Source: JBCCZC01 sp039188505
GTDB taxonomy: Bacteria > Pseudomonadota > Gammaproteobacteria > Xanthomonadales > SZUA-38
DNA length: 18,201 nucleotides
NCBI GenBank assembly: GCA_039188505.1
Contig: JBCCZC010000061.1
Span: forward strand, 1-18,201
Direction: 5' to 3'
In this document: positions 8,268 to 16,694 of the stretch, in pieces
Layout: each line of letters opens with the position of its first letter
How positions within the stretch are numbered: position 1 is the first letter of the stretch
Made by a program: the position numbers and the translations under genes
The notes under the pieces: model-generated
What the model was told of the DNA's origin: nothing
The model's input: the letters and a program-made list of their open reading frames with translations, nothing else
Databases searched by the model: none

Positions 8268-9085
8268 CCAAATACCGCCACGGACTGGTGCGCGATGGCC
8301 AGCAGGGTCCCGGCCTCGTCGTACATCTTCGCGGTCTGCCACGCGTATCCCGAGTGGGTGTCGTGCAGCTCCGACTCGAAGCGTACGAACTGGCGGGTGC
8401 CGAAGATGACCTCCGGGCGGATCAGCTCGAGCGCGACATTCATGGAGCTGACCGGCGACGGCTTGTGCATGATGCTGATGACCGGCGGCGGGATCACGTC
8501 GGTCAGGGCCAGGAACTCGGTCTCGTCGAAGGTCGCATCCTCGTCCGCCGGTCGGGCGAAGATCGTCGCCCGGGGATCGTCCGCGCCCGAGAACGGCGGC
8601 ATGCCGCGGGCCCAACGCATGTCGTAGTGCTGCACGCAGTTCGGCGTGATGCCGGGCATGAACTTCAGCCGGAACGCCTTCTCCGGGCCCAGGTTGGTGT
8701 CGGCATCCGAGTCCAGGCGTGCCTCGGTCTCGCGGCTGGCACCGAAGATCGCGGTGCACTCGAAGGCGATGCGGTCGCCCTGACGGACCGTGGCGCGCAT
8801 GTGGGTCACGGAGCGCCCGGCACGGATGACCTCGGCCGTCGCCGTCGCCGGGGCTTCCTGGCCGATCGGTCCGATAAACGTTGCGTGGAGGCTGCGGATC
8901 GGATCGTCGCCACCATGGGCCTGGCGGGCCGCCTTGATCGCCAGCGCCAGCTGCACGCCCCCGTACCAGCTGCGTCCCTGGAGCCAGCTGTCGTCCACGG
9001 CGAGCTCGAGGGCGCCATCGCGCTGCGCCGCGCCGCTGAGCAGCGTGCCGGCGGCGACCGGCGTGACCGGATTGGAGTTCTTCAT
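8264..9085 (-). CDS. TesB-like acyl-CoA thioesterase (double hotdog fold)
   Basis: 273 residues resembling the thioesterase-like superfamily that hydrolyses acyl-CoA to free acid and CoA in the cytoplasm. Visible family features are WLQGRSWYGGVQLALAIKAA in the first hotdog helix (about 34-53), RSLHATFIGPI (64-74), and the second half ending with LLAIAHQSVAVFG. Length fits the family (260-290). It is the last gene of a leftward three-gene operon; its ATG overlaps the upstream stop by 4 nt (ATGA). Paired with two hydrolases, it probably acts on acyl esters or acyl-CoA intermediates. Chain-length preference cannot be read. Confidence 0.85.
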   Translation of the reverse strand: MKNSNPVTPVAAGTLLSGAAQRDGALELAVDDSWLQGRSWYGGVQLALAIKAARQAHGGDDPIRSLHATFIGPIGQEAPATATAEVIRAGRSVTHMRATVRQGDRIAFECTAIFGASRETEARLDSDADTNLGPEKAFRLKFMPGITPNCVQHYDMRWARGMPPFSGADDPRATIFARPADEDATFDETEFLALTDVIPPPVISIMHKPSPVSSMNVALELIRPEVIFGTRQFVRFESELHDTHSGYAWQTAKMYDEAGTLLAIAHQSVAVFG

Positions 9086-9867
9086 GCGTTGTGTTCCTGT
9101 TCAGTTTTCTCGAGGAGCCCGCAGAGGCGCCGCGTGAGGTCGAGGGCAATATCGCGGTCGAAGCCGAGGCCCACGTGCGTACAGTCGACCTCGACATGCT
9201 CCACGTTGGGGCTCCAGTGGTCGATGCAGCACTCCCAGCTCACGACGCCGTCGCGGCGCGACCAGAACGCGACGATCGGCTGTTCGATGGGGCGCTCGAA
9301 GCGCTCGAACGTGCCGTTTTCGATCTCGTCGAGATCCAGCCCCTGGCCCGTGTAGAACCCGGCCGCCGCCGTGTACTTCGGGCCACCCCACGCGGGGGTG
9401 CCGAGGGTGATGACCTGGGCCACCTCGTCGGGTAGGTCGCGCGCGGCTTCGCGTGAAAAATAGCCGCCGAGGCTCCAGCCGACGAGTGTGATCGCCTCGC
9501 CCCGGGCGTCGGCGAATGCTCGCGCCTGGTCCGTGACCTGCGGCGCCAGCGCCGGCACGTCGCCGCCGTTCGTGCCGAGGCCCCAGGGCGTGGTCAGAAA
9601 GCCGTGGCGCTCCAGCGTCCTGGCCAGAAATCCCATCGACCATTCGCCGGCGCCAAAGCCCGGTACCAGCATCACGGGGTGGCTGTTGCCATCGCAGCCG
9701 GGAGCCCGCGGCGGACGCCGCAGCAACGCCCCCGCCACTCGCGGTCCGACGCCCAGCTCGCGCAGACTGAGGGAGCGCTTCGGCGGCTGCAGGCCTTCCC
9801 GCGGCGCGCGCGCCGCGAGCGCGAGAGTATCAACGATCGCGCGGAGTCTTGTGGGATGCGGTGTCAT
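9082..9867 (-). CDS. Alpha/beta-hydrolase, lipase/esterase-like
   Basis: 261 residues. Core motifs are VMLVPGFGAG (65-74, oxyanion strand-loop), the nucleophile elbow GWSLGG with Ser132, Asp206 in SRRDGVVS and His231 in CTHVGLG, giving a complete Ser-Asp-His triad. The GLGTNGGD stretch resembles triacylglycerol-lipase-like proteins. There is no signal peptide; the first 60 residues are an Arg/Leu-rich extension that may contact membrane. It is the middle gene of the operon, with 4-nt overlaps on both sides, so tight translational coupling and stoichiometric expression are likely. Confidence 0.85.
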   Translation of the reverse strand: MTPHPTRLRAIVDTLALAARAPREGLQPPKRSLSLRELGVGPRVAGALLRRPPRAPGCDGNSHPVMLVPGFGAGEWSMGFLARTLERHGFLTTPWGLGTNGGDVPALAPQVTDQARAFADARGEAITLVGWSLGGYFSREAARDLPDEVAQVITLGTPAWGGPKYTAAAGFYTGQGLDLDEIENGTFERFERPIEQPIVAFWSRRDGVVSWECCIDHWSPNVEHVEVDCTHVGLGFDRDIALDLTRRLCGLLEKTEQEHNA

Positions 9868-10670
9868 GCGGCTTTCGCTCCTCGCCGGGCTGCTTCGCTT
9901 TCGTCAAACCAGGCGGCGACGTCCTCGGCAACGGTTCGCCAGGCGCGCTCGGCCTGGAAGGTGTGGCTCATGCCGTCGTAGGTTTGCATCGGCGCATCGA
10001 GCGCCACTGCCGTCTCCGCAACGGCGTCCGGAGGCACAACATGGTCGCCGGTCGCGGCGAAGAACTTCACCGGTGTGCGCACGCGCTCGAGGGCGACCGG
10101 ATACCCGCTCAGCAGGAACGGAAGCATCCGCGGCGACTCCGGCGCGAGATCCGCAGTGACGCGCTTGGCCAACGCCGGATCGACCGTGTCGCTGTAGATG
10201 CCTCGCGGTGGCGCACCGAGGTGCCGGACACCGGGCTCGAGGCCAAGCGCGGCAAACTTCGCGAAGCTGCCCGGGTCGGTTCTCAGCACCTGATGCAGCG
10301 TTGATCGAAGGCCCGTATGCGGGACGGGTGACAGCAGTGCCGCGGCCGGCAGGTCCCGCTCTGCGAGCAGCCGCAGCGTGGTGAGACCGCCCATGGAATG
10401 CGCCAGGACCAGCGGCTCGCCGCCGATCCGGTCTGCGGCGCGGCGCAGATCGTTGAGATAGCGCTGCCGACCGCACCGCAACCGCGGCAGCCTCGGCCTG
10501 CCGTGGCCGGCAAAGGTCAGCGTGTGGACGTCGTGGCCGCGCTCGGCGAAGAACGGCACGAAGGTGTCATGCCAGATCCGGCCGCTCGAGAAGGCGCCGG
10601 GGACCATGAGAATCGGGGCGCCTGGATGGGCTCCGCTTGCGGTGGTGCTATGGAGTTTGAAGTCGGTCAT
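9864..10670 (-). CDS. Alpha/beta-hydrolase
   Basis: 268 residues from ATG 10670. Motifs are LMVPGAFSSG (21-30), a GHGRPR turn, the nucleophile elbow AHSMGG with Ser92, Asp209 in ATGDHVVP and His236 in GMSHTF, a standard catalytic triad with a cap region between about 115 and 195. A longer frame back to 10799 exists, but it would run through the divergent operator and into the tetR gene, so I reject that start. First gene of the leftward operon; the substrate is unknown. Low SD strength upstream suggests modest translation. Confidence 0.87.
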   Translation of the reverse strand: MTDFKLHSTTASGAHPGAPILMVPGAFSSGRIWHDTFVPFFAERGHDVHTLTFAGHGRPRLPRLRCGRQRYLNDLRRAADRIGGEPLVLAHSMGGLTTLRLLAERDLPAAALLSPVPHTGLRSTLHQVLRTDPGSFAKFAALGLEPGVRHLGAPPRGIYSDTVDPALAKRVTADLAPESPRMLPFLLSGYPVALERVRTPVKFFAATGDHVVPPDAVAETAVALDAPMQTYDGMSHTFQAERAWRTVAEDVAAWFDESEAARRGAKAA

Positions 10671-10680
10671 GGACGTGATG

Positions 10681-10720
10681 TTTACACTGTACGCATGATA
10701 GTATACGGCGTAAATGTCAA
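10681..10720. promoter_or_regulatory. Divergent operator/promoter of the hydrolase-thioesterase operon and tetR
   Basis: Half-sites TTTACACTGTA (10681-10691) and TACGGCGTAAA (10704-10714) form an inverted repeat (TTTACRCYGTA consensus) with a 12-bp centre. The region is AT-richer than its surroundings. On the reverse strand an exact TTGACA (complement of 10715-10720) and TATACT/TATCAT-like elements are present, but spacing is not ideal for any one pair. Location between a tetR gene and its divergent operon supports an operator role. Confidence 0.55.
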
Positions 10721-10756
10721 CGAGATGTCCCCGCGACGGGTGACGAGACAGCGACC

Positions 10757-11377
10757 ATGGCCCAGCCCCTTCGACGAACCACCGAGGCCCCTCAGGCAAC
10801 CCGCGATGCGTGCATCGCCGCCGCCCATGCGCTTCTCGATGAGGTCGGTCCCGAGCAGCTCAGCCTGCGCGCCGTGGCGCGCGGGGCTGGCGTGTCGTCG
10901 ATGGCGCCCTACCGCCATTTCGAGTCGAAGGAGGCGCTGCTCGCCGAGCTTGCCCGGCAGGGGTTTGCGGAGCTGGGGGCATCGGTTCGAGAGGGGTGCC
11001 CGAACGGCGTTCACCTGGTCGACTTCGATCAGTTTCGAGCGATGGCCGAGTGCTACGTGGCGTTCGCGGAGCGCCGCCCGGCCCTATACCGCCTGATGTT
11101 CTCGGGCGTCATTTCCGACCACCGCGCGCACGAGGCGCTCTGGCGGGACTCGCGGTGGTCGTTCGAGGTCGTGATCGCCGCGATCGAGGTGCTGCAGAAG
11201 GACGGTCGCTTCCGGGAAGGACGTGCCATCGAGCTGGCCCTCCACGTCTGGAGCGTGATGCACGGCTTCGTCAGCCTCGAGCTCGACCGGCTCATGGGAG
11301 GTCGGGGGAGCATGGTCGAGCGCTTCCGCCCGCACATCGACCTCCTGCTTCACGGACTCTGTTCGCCCACCGAGTAG
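10757..11377 (+). CDS. TetR family regulator with WHG-type C-terminal domain
   Basis: 206 residues. The helix-turn-helix is at about 14-62, with LSLRAVARGAGVSSMAPYRH. The C-terminal half contains YVAFAERRPALYRLMFSG and an HVWSVMHGFVSLEL stretch, characteristic of TetR_C WHG-type domains. It diverges from the hydrolase-thioesterase operon across an 86-bp gap containing an inverted repeat, so it probably represses that operon in response to an acyl or hydrophobic ligand. The S9 peptidase gene follows 62 bp downstream in the same direction and could be cotranscribed. The SD is weak. Confidence 0.92.
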   Translation: MAQPLRRTTEAPQATRDACIAAAHALLDEVGPEQLSLRAVARGAGVSSMAPYRHFESKEALLAELARQGFAELGASVREGCPNGVHLVDFDQFRAMAECYVAFAERRPALYRLMFSGVISDHRAHEALWRDSRWSFEVVIAAIEVLQKDGRFREGRAIELALHVWSVMHGFVSLELDRLMGGRGSMVERFRPHIDLLLHGLCSPTE

Positions 11378-11439
11378 TTTGGTTGAGTCCGACGGACTGC
11401 TAGGCTTCCGGCGTTGACCGCCAACGATCCGGAGCCGCC

Positions 11440-13476
11440 ATGATTCGCCCCCTTGCCGTCCCCGCGCTGCTGCTCTCGCTCGCTGCCAGCGCCGAACCCT
11501 TCACCGCAGAACACCTCGTCCGGATTGATCGGGTGGGTGGTCCCGTCGTCTCGCCGGATGGCACGCAGGTCGTCTATACCCTGCGGTCGACGGATATGGA
11601 CGTCGACCGCGGCCGAACCGATCTCTGGTTGAGCAGCCTCGACGGCGGCGAGCCGCAGCGGCTCACCACCCACGATGCGGGCGAGTCGAGCCCGGCCTGG
11701 GCGCCGGACGGGCGCCACATCCTGTTTCTCAGCAAGCGCGGGGATCACAACCAGGTCTGGCGGATCGCCGTGGACGGCGGCGAGGCGCAGCCCGTGACGG
11801 ATCTGCCGCTCGATGTGGGCAGCTTCCGGCTCTCACCGGGCGGCGATCGACTGGTGGTCTCCCTGTCCATCTTCCTCGATTGCGACACGCTCGCCTGCAC
11901 CGTCGAGCGCAATGCCGAGGCGAGTTCATCCAAGGTCAGCGCTCAGGCCTACGACCAGCTCTTCGTGCGTCACTGGGACTACTGGCTCGATGACCGCCGG
12001 TCCCAGCTCTTCGCCCTGACCGTCGGCGCGGACGGCGCGACCGAAGGGAAGCCCGTGCGCGTGAGTCGCCTCGACGCCGACGTACCGTCCAGGGTTTGGG
12101 GGGGCAGCGGGGAATACGCGATCGCCAACGACGGGGAGACGATCTACTTCGCGGCCCGCCTGCGCGACGCCGCGGAGCCGACGTCGACCAACTTCGACAT
12201 CTACGCCGCGCCCATGAATGGAGATGGCGAGGTCGTGAACCTCACCCGCGAAAATCCCGCCTGGGACACGGCCCCGATCCTCAGCCCGGACGGTCGCCAG
12301 CTGGCCTACCTGGCGATGGCGCGAGCCGGCTTCGAGGCCGACCAGTTCGAGGTCGTTCTGCGCGACCTCGAATCCGGGTCCACGCGCACGCTGACGACGG
12401 ACTGGGATCGCTCGCCGTCGTCCATGGCTTTCACCGCTGACGGGTCGTCGCTGCTCCTGAATGCTCAGGATGTCGGGCACAAGACGCTGTGGCAGCTGGA
12501 GCTCGACGGCGGCGAGATCCGCCGGCTCCGCGAGGACGCATACATCAGTTCTTTCGACGTCGCCGGCGATCGCGTCGTGTTCGCTCGCGACACGCTGACC
12601 TCGCCGAGCGAGCTCTTCGTCGGGTCCCTGACGGGGGCTGACGAGCGACAGCTCACGCGCTTCTCCGAGCGCGTCCTCGACGGCGTCGAACTGGGCGAGT
12701 ACGAGCAGTTCTCCTTCGCCGGCGCCGACGGCCATAACGTTTACGGGTTCCTGGTCAAGCCCGTCGGCTTCGATGCCAACGCAAGCTACCCCATCGCTTT
12801 CCTCATTCACGGCGGCCCCCAGGGCAGCTTCTCCAATCACTGGCACTACCGCTGGAATCCCCAGACCTACGCCGGCCAGGGCTACGCCGTGGTGATGATC
12901 GACTTTCACGGGTCCACGGGCTACGGGCAGAACTTCACCGACGCCATCACCGGTGACTGGGGCGGCAAGCCGCTCGAGGACCTGCAGCTTGGTCTCGCCG
13001 CGGCGCTCGAGCGCTACGACTTTCTCGATGGCGACAAGGTCTGCGCGCTGGGCGCCTCCTATGGCGGCTACATGATCAACTGGATCGCCGGCAACTGGGC
13101 CGACCGCTTCGATTGCCTGGTGAACCATGACGGTATCTTCGACATGCGCTCGATGTACTTCACCACCGAGGAACTCTGGTTCGTCGAGTGGGAGAGCGGC
13201 GGGCCGTACTTCTCGGTGCCGCAGAACCACGAACGCTTCAATCCGGCGAACCACGTCGAGAACTGGCGAACCCCGATGCTCGTGATCCACGGCGAGCTCG
13301 ACTATCGCGTGCCGGTCACCCAGGGCCTCGCCACCTTCACGGCCCTCCAGCGCCGGGGCATCGAGAGCCGCCTGGTCTATTTCCCGGACGAGAACCACTG
13401 GGTGCTCCGGCCCCACAACTCGATCCGCTGGCACGAGGAGGTCAACGGCTGGCTGGGGAGATTCCTGGCCGACTGA
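11440..13476 (+). CDS. Secreted S9 family peptidase (prolyl oligopeptidase / acylaminoacyl-peptidase-like)
   Basis: 678 residues. The N-terminal hydrophobic stretch MIRPLAVPALLLSLAASA looks like a signal peptide cleaved around residue 18, so it is probably periplasmic. Residues of about 25-420 contain repeated PD40/WD40-like blades (SPDGTQVVY, APDGRHILFLS, SPDGRQLAYLA). The C-terminal alpha/beta-hydrolase domain has the triad Ser540 (GASYGGY), Asp621 (HGELDYRVP) and His653 (DENHW), all intact, as in dipeptidyl-peptidase/acylaminoacyl-peptidase relatives. Length fits the family. SD GGAG lies just upstream. Its role is likely peptide scavenging; exact cleavage specificity is not readable. Confidence 0.95.
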   Translation: MIRPLAVPALLLSLAASAEPFTAEHLVRIDRVGGPVVSPDGTQVVYTLRSTDMDVDRGRTDLWLSSLDGGEPQRLTTHDAGESSPAWAPDGRHILFLSKRGDHNQVWRIAVDGGEAQPVTDLPLDVGSFRLSPGGDRLVVSLSIFLDCDTLACTVERNAEASSSKVSAQAYDQLFVRHWDYWLDDRRSQLFALTVGADGATEGKPVRVSRLDADVPSRVWGGSGEYAIANDGETIYFAARLRDAAEPTSTNFDIYAAPMNGDGEVVNLTRENPAWDTAPILSPDGRQLAYLAMARAGFEADQFEVVLRDLESGSTRTLTTDWDRSPSSMAFTADGSSLLLNAQDVGHKTLWQLELDGGEIRRLREDAYISSFDVAGDRVVFARDTLTSPSELFVGSLTGADERQLTRFSERVLDGVELGEYEQFSFAGADGHNVYGFLVKPVGFDANASYPIAFLIHGGPQGSFSNHWHYRWNPQTYAGQGYAVVMIDFHGSTGYGQNFTDAITGDWGGKPLEDLQLGLAAALERYDFLDGDKVCALGASYGGYMINWIAGNWADRFDCLVNHDGIFDMRSMYFTTEELWFVEWESGGPYFSVPQNHERFNPANHVENWRTPMLVIHGELDYRVPVTQGLATFTALQRRGIESRLVYFPDENHWVLRPHNSIRWHEEVNGWLGRFLAD

Positions 13477-13532
13477 TCGGGTTTGCGTTCGCCGCACGCG
13501 TCCGGGATGAACCCTGACGCTGGAGGGCGACG

Positions 13533-13832
13533 ATGGAACCCAGGGACATCGGGCGGGCGCTGGAGGCGTCGCGCCGCGAGGCGGAGCGGCTGCTGCGGCT
13601 GGAGCTCTGCCGTTGGCTCCCGGCGGCGCCCATCGGGCCGGCGGGTGTCGGCGTGATTGCCATTGCGGACCGGCGCCTCGCGATCGTTCTGGACCGAGAA
13701 GGGATCAGGCGCGAACGCAGCCTGCTCCGGCAGGGTTTTTGCGTCCTGCATTTCTGGAGCCACGAGGTCCTGGCACGCACACCGGAGGTGCTGCGATCGA
13801 TTCGCGCTGTGCTGGCCGCACGAATGCCCTGA
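13533..13832 (+). CDS. Compact DUF559-like (Vsr/PD-(D/E)XK-related) protein
   Basis: 99 residues with an excellent SD (GGAGG, 13522-13526, 6 nt from ATG). The C-terminal half, RLAIVLDREGIRRERSLLRQG followed by FCVLHFWSHEVL (69-80), matches the end of DUF559 proteins, whose usual pattern is EvDG...D..R...L...GF.VLRFWNNEVL. The acidic catalytic positions appear altered: VLDREG replaces the EvDGGQH-type stretch, and the segment between it and the Arg helix is shortened. It may be an inactive or repurposed small derivative. It lies 56 bp after the S9 peptidase and 57 bp before the permease, all rightward. Confidence 0.75.
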   Translation: MEPRDIGRALEASRREAERLLRLELCRWLPAAPIGPAGVGVIAIADRRLAIVLDREGIRRERSLLRQGFCVLHFWSHEVLARTPEVLRSIRAVLAARMP

Positions 13833-13889
13833 CTTTGCGACGCAACATCGCCGTGCGATGCTCCGGTGTCGTCCGATAGGAAGAGCGTG

Positions 13890-14960
13890 ATGGCACAGCC
13901 TTCGGTGCGCGATTCGCTGCTCATGGCGGCGAGCCTGATCATTATCTTCAGCGCGATGAAGGCGGCCTCCGCCATCGTCCTGCCGTTCCTGCTCGCCGGG
14001 TTCCTTGCGCTGCTCGCAGCCGCGCCGATGGGGTGGATGACCGCTCGCGGCGTGCCGACCTGGATCGCCTTGCCCACCGCCGTGCTCATGCTGCTCGGCG
14101 CCGTCTCCCTCTTCCTCGTCCTGATCGCGGGCAATTCGGGCGCCTTCGCCGAGCGCTTTCCCTTCTATCAGTCGCAGCTCCTGCAGCAGGTCGGGCAGGT
14201 GCAGACGTGGCTCGGCGGCTGGGGTATCGATACCAGCGACTACGATGTGCGTGAGCTCCTCGAACCCGGGGCCGCGGTGGCCTTCGTGGGGGGCGCGTTC
14301 AACCAGGCGCGCAAGCTGCTCACCAACGGTCTGCTCATTCTGCTGACGGTCATCTTCATGCTGCTGGAGGTGTCGGCCCTGCCGGATCGGATCCGCCGCC
14401 TGAGCACATCGCCGCTCGACACCGAGCTGCGCGCCACGCGCTTCGTCCAGGCAATTCGCCACTATCTGGTCATCAAGTTCGGGATCAGCGTGATCACCGG
14501 GATCCTCGCCTGGTTTCTCTGCTGGATCTTCGGCGTCGATTTCCCGTTGCTCTGGGGGGTAGTCGCCTTCGCGCTGAACTTCATTCCCACGATCGGCTCG
14601 ATCATCGCGGCGATTCCGCCGGTCCTGCTCGCGCTCGTCGAGCTCGGCTTCTTCCCCGCGCTGGGCGTGGCCGGTGGCTTCGCCGCGATCAACGTCTTCA
14701 TGGGTAGCGGGATCGAGCCGCGGCTCATGGGCGAGCAGCTCGGACTGTCGACGCTGGTGGTCTTCCTGTCCCTGGTCTTCTGGGGCTGGATGTTCGGGCC
14801 GATCGGCGCGTTGCTCTCCGTGCCGCTGACGATCTCGGGCAAGTTCGCGCTGGAATCCGACCCGGCGACGGCGCGCTACGCGGTGCTGCTCGATTCGGGG
14901 AAGCCACCGCCGACCGTCAAGATGCCGACGGCGAGATTACCGGACGGTCCTCCTGAATAG
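13890..14960 (+). CDS. AI-2E/PerM family membrane permease
   Basis: 356 residues with about eight hydrophobic segments in the family layout: two pairs near the N-terminus, a large periplasmic or cytoplasmic region at about 85-140, then the conserved C-terminal half with FALNFIPTIGSIIAAIPP and WGWMFGPIGALLSVPLT. Those two stretches are signatures of the AI-2E exporter-like (UPF0118) family, whose members include TqsA, PerM and Na+/H+ antiporter relatives; the substrate is unknown. I chose ATG 13890 because AGGAAG (13878-13883) precedes it at 6 nt; in-frame GTG 13866 is a weaker alternative. It is convergent with the glycosidase, with a 16-bp gap. Confidence 0.93.
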   Translation: MAQPSVRDSLLMAASLIIIFSAMKAASAIVLPFLLAGFLALLAAAPMGWMTARGVPTWIALPTAVLMLLGAVSLFLVLIAGNSGAFAERFPFYQSQLLQQVGQVQTWLGGWGIDTSDYDVRELLEPGAAVAFVGGAFNQARKLLTNGLLILLTVIFMLLEVSALPDRIRRLSTSPLDTELRATRFVQAIRHYLVIKFGISVITGILAWFLCWIFGVDFPLLWGVVAFALNFIPTIGSIIAAIPPVLLALVELGFFPALGVAGGFAAINVFMGSGIEPRLMGEQLGLSTLVVFLSLVFWGWMFGPIGALLSVPLTISGKFALESDPATARYAVLLDSGKPPPTVKMPTARLPDGPPE

Positions 14961-14976
14961 GCCTTCCGACTAGCCC

Positions 14977-16500
14977 TCAGATCACATCGGCGACGTCTGC
15001 AAGCGCCATCGCCAGGCTTGCCTTCGCCCAGTTCAACGGCGTGATGGGCGAGGGCAGAAAGCCCGGCCGACCATCGATCAGCACCTGGTTGATGCTTTCG
15101 GGCACGGCCAGCGGCCCGACCGGACTGCCGTCGGCGCCGAGGATGACGCCGGCGTGGCTGTTGCCGGTGACCTGACCGAGCGCCCGCTTCAGATGCCATT
15201 CCGCGAGGAACCGATCGATCTCCGCCGTGCGGGCATCGTCCGTCCGGCGCATGAGGGCGAGGCGGATCATGGCGAGCTTCGAGTCGAAGAACCACTGCGC
15301 CTCGGTGTTGGGTCGCAGGCGGCGGAAGCGCGACAGGAACGCGGCGCGGTCCGAAGAGTCGCCCGTCGCCGTGGGAACACCCTCGGGATCGACCTCGCGG
15401 CCCGAACGGATCCAGTAGTTGGCGCCTTGGTAGCTGTCATTCACATAGCGAATCGTGCCGAAGGGCCGCGAGAGCTTCTCCAGGATGGCGGCGGCGAGGC
15501 GCAGTTCGCCCTCCGCGAGCTCCGCGAGCGGTAGGGGCAGGAAGAGGTTGAAGAGCGCGGCATCCGCACGGCGGAACTCGACCGCGTAGGGTCCGTGCAG
15601 CGTCGTCGACTCGCCGCCCTGGCGGAGGCCCGCGTGGATCGTCGCGTAGCCGCTGGCAATCAGTGGATCGAGCTGGCGCGGATCGGTCCCGATCCTCGCC
15701 GCCAGCGCGTCGTCCGCGCAGAGCACTGCGCGCCACTGCTCCAGCCCGCGCACGACCATCGCGATGCTCGAGACGTTGACCTTGTTCACTTCCTCCCACG
15801 CGCCGGCGCCCGGATAGGCGTGGTAAGCGATCCGCTCGAAGTAGACCGGCAGCTGCTGCAGGACCGTGACGCGATCCGCGGTGAAGTCCTCCGCGGCGAT
15901 CAGGCCGTCGGCGGTGGCGTGCGCGACCGCGGCGAGTAAGATCCCGTGGGCGTCGTTCTGGCGGTGGTTCCAGACCTCGGGCTCGCCGTCGACGAGGACG
16001 TCGTCAAGGTCGGGCGAGTTGCCGTCGAAGCGGACATGGGGCACGTGCATGGTGCCGTCGAGCGCGAGCGCCGGATCCGCGATGACCCGGTCGAAGCGTT
16101 CCCGCTGGGCCGCGGTGGCGTAGTAGTCCCAGAGCGCGAGCAGCAGGCGACGGGCCTCGTCGGTTGCACCGATGCGCCGATAGCCGAAATAGATCCAGCC
16201 GGAATCGCGGACCCAGATCGCGTCGTAGTTCGTATCGTCGTGGCCGCCGTCGGGCACGAGCCGCTCGGCGCCCTTGGCGAAGCCGCGCTCCGTGAGACGG
16301 ATCTCGAGTCCCGGCGCGATCCGATCCCGGATCTCTGCAAGCGACGCGCCGGTCAGGCGGTTGGCGATGAGCGGGACGAGGTCGTCGTTGAAGGCCATGA
16401 CGAACTGGCCCTCACTCGTCAGTACCTCGCGATGGATGGCGCCCTGCGCGAGGTAGCGCGCGACGCGCTCATACCCCTCCCGGCGCGGGTCCTGGGCCAC
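14977..16500 (-). CDS. GH15-like (alpha/alpha)6-barrel glycosidase
   Basis: About 507 residues from GTG 16500. Motifs typical of glucoamylase and phosphorylase-kinase-alpha-like proteins are DAIWVRDSGW (93-102), EVWNHRQNDAHG (175-186), and a C-terminal PESINQVL stretch whose Glu468 is a candidate catalytic acid, followed by ITPLNWAKASL. GH15 enzymes release glucose from alpha-glucans by inversion. There is no signal peptide and it lacks the usual N-terminal beta-sandwich, so it is shorter than bacterial glucoamylases (600-800). The GTG start is chosen because AAAGGGA precedes it; the frame opens to 16704, but that upstream part is not protein-like. A function in oligosaccharide or glycogen turnover is an inference. 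Confidence 0.75.
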   Translation of the reverse strand: MAQDPRREGYERVARYLAQGAIHREVLTSEGQFVMAFNDDLVPLIANRLTGASLAEIRDRIAPGLEIRLTERGFAKGAERLVPDGGHDDTNYDAIWVRDSGWIYFGYRRIGATDEARRLLLALWDYYATAAQRERFDRVIADPALALDGTMHVPHVRFDGNSPDLDDVLVDGEPEVWNHRQNDAHGILLAAVAHATADGLIAAEDFTADRVTVLQQLPVYFERIAYHAYPGAGAWEEVNKVNVSSIAMVVRGLEQWRAVLCADDALAARIGTDPRQLDPLIASGYATIHAGLRQGGESTTLHGPYAVEFRRADAALFNLFLPLPLAELAEGELRLAAAILEKLSRPFGTIRYVNDSYQGANYWIRSGREVDPEGVPTATGDSSDRAAFLSRFRRLRPNTEAQWFFDSKLAMIRLALMRRTDDARTAEIDRFLAEWHLKRALGQVTGNSHAGVILGADGSPVGPLAVPESINQVLIDGRPGFLPSPITPLNWAKASLAMALADVADVI

Positions 16501-16694
16501 GTGGTCGATCCCTTTCTTGTCCCGGGACGAGCCTAGCCCGTTTCGGTGAGGCTGTCTTCCGCGGCCGAAATGATCAGGTTTTGTGCACGATTGCGCGTAA
16601 TGGGCATCACCCCGTGCTGACCTCAACTTCTGGACCATGCGCGGCCTGGGTGTTCCCGGTAGTTTCAAGCGACGGTTTTCTGGAGGTTCTGGAC
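16501..16694. other. Divergent spacer upstream of the first Sel1 gene
   Basis: 194 bp between the leftward glycosidase start and the rightward Sel1 gene. It must hold promoters in both directions, but I see no -35/-10 pair better than chance. The glycosidase SD-like AAAGGGA (complement of about 16510-16516) and the Sel1 SD GGAGG (16682-16686) are at its ends. Confidence 0.4.

Noticed and set aside
10671..10799. Upstream start at 10799 for the first hydrolase of the operon
   Set aside because: It would place the coding region over the operator and into the divergent tetR gene; ATG 10670 starts the conserved fold.
11926..13497. 523-codon leftward open frame antisense to the S9 peptidase
   Set aside because: The peptidase has signal peptide, propeller repeats and intact triad; the antisense frame has no motif.
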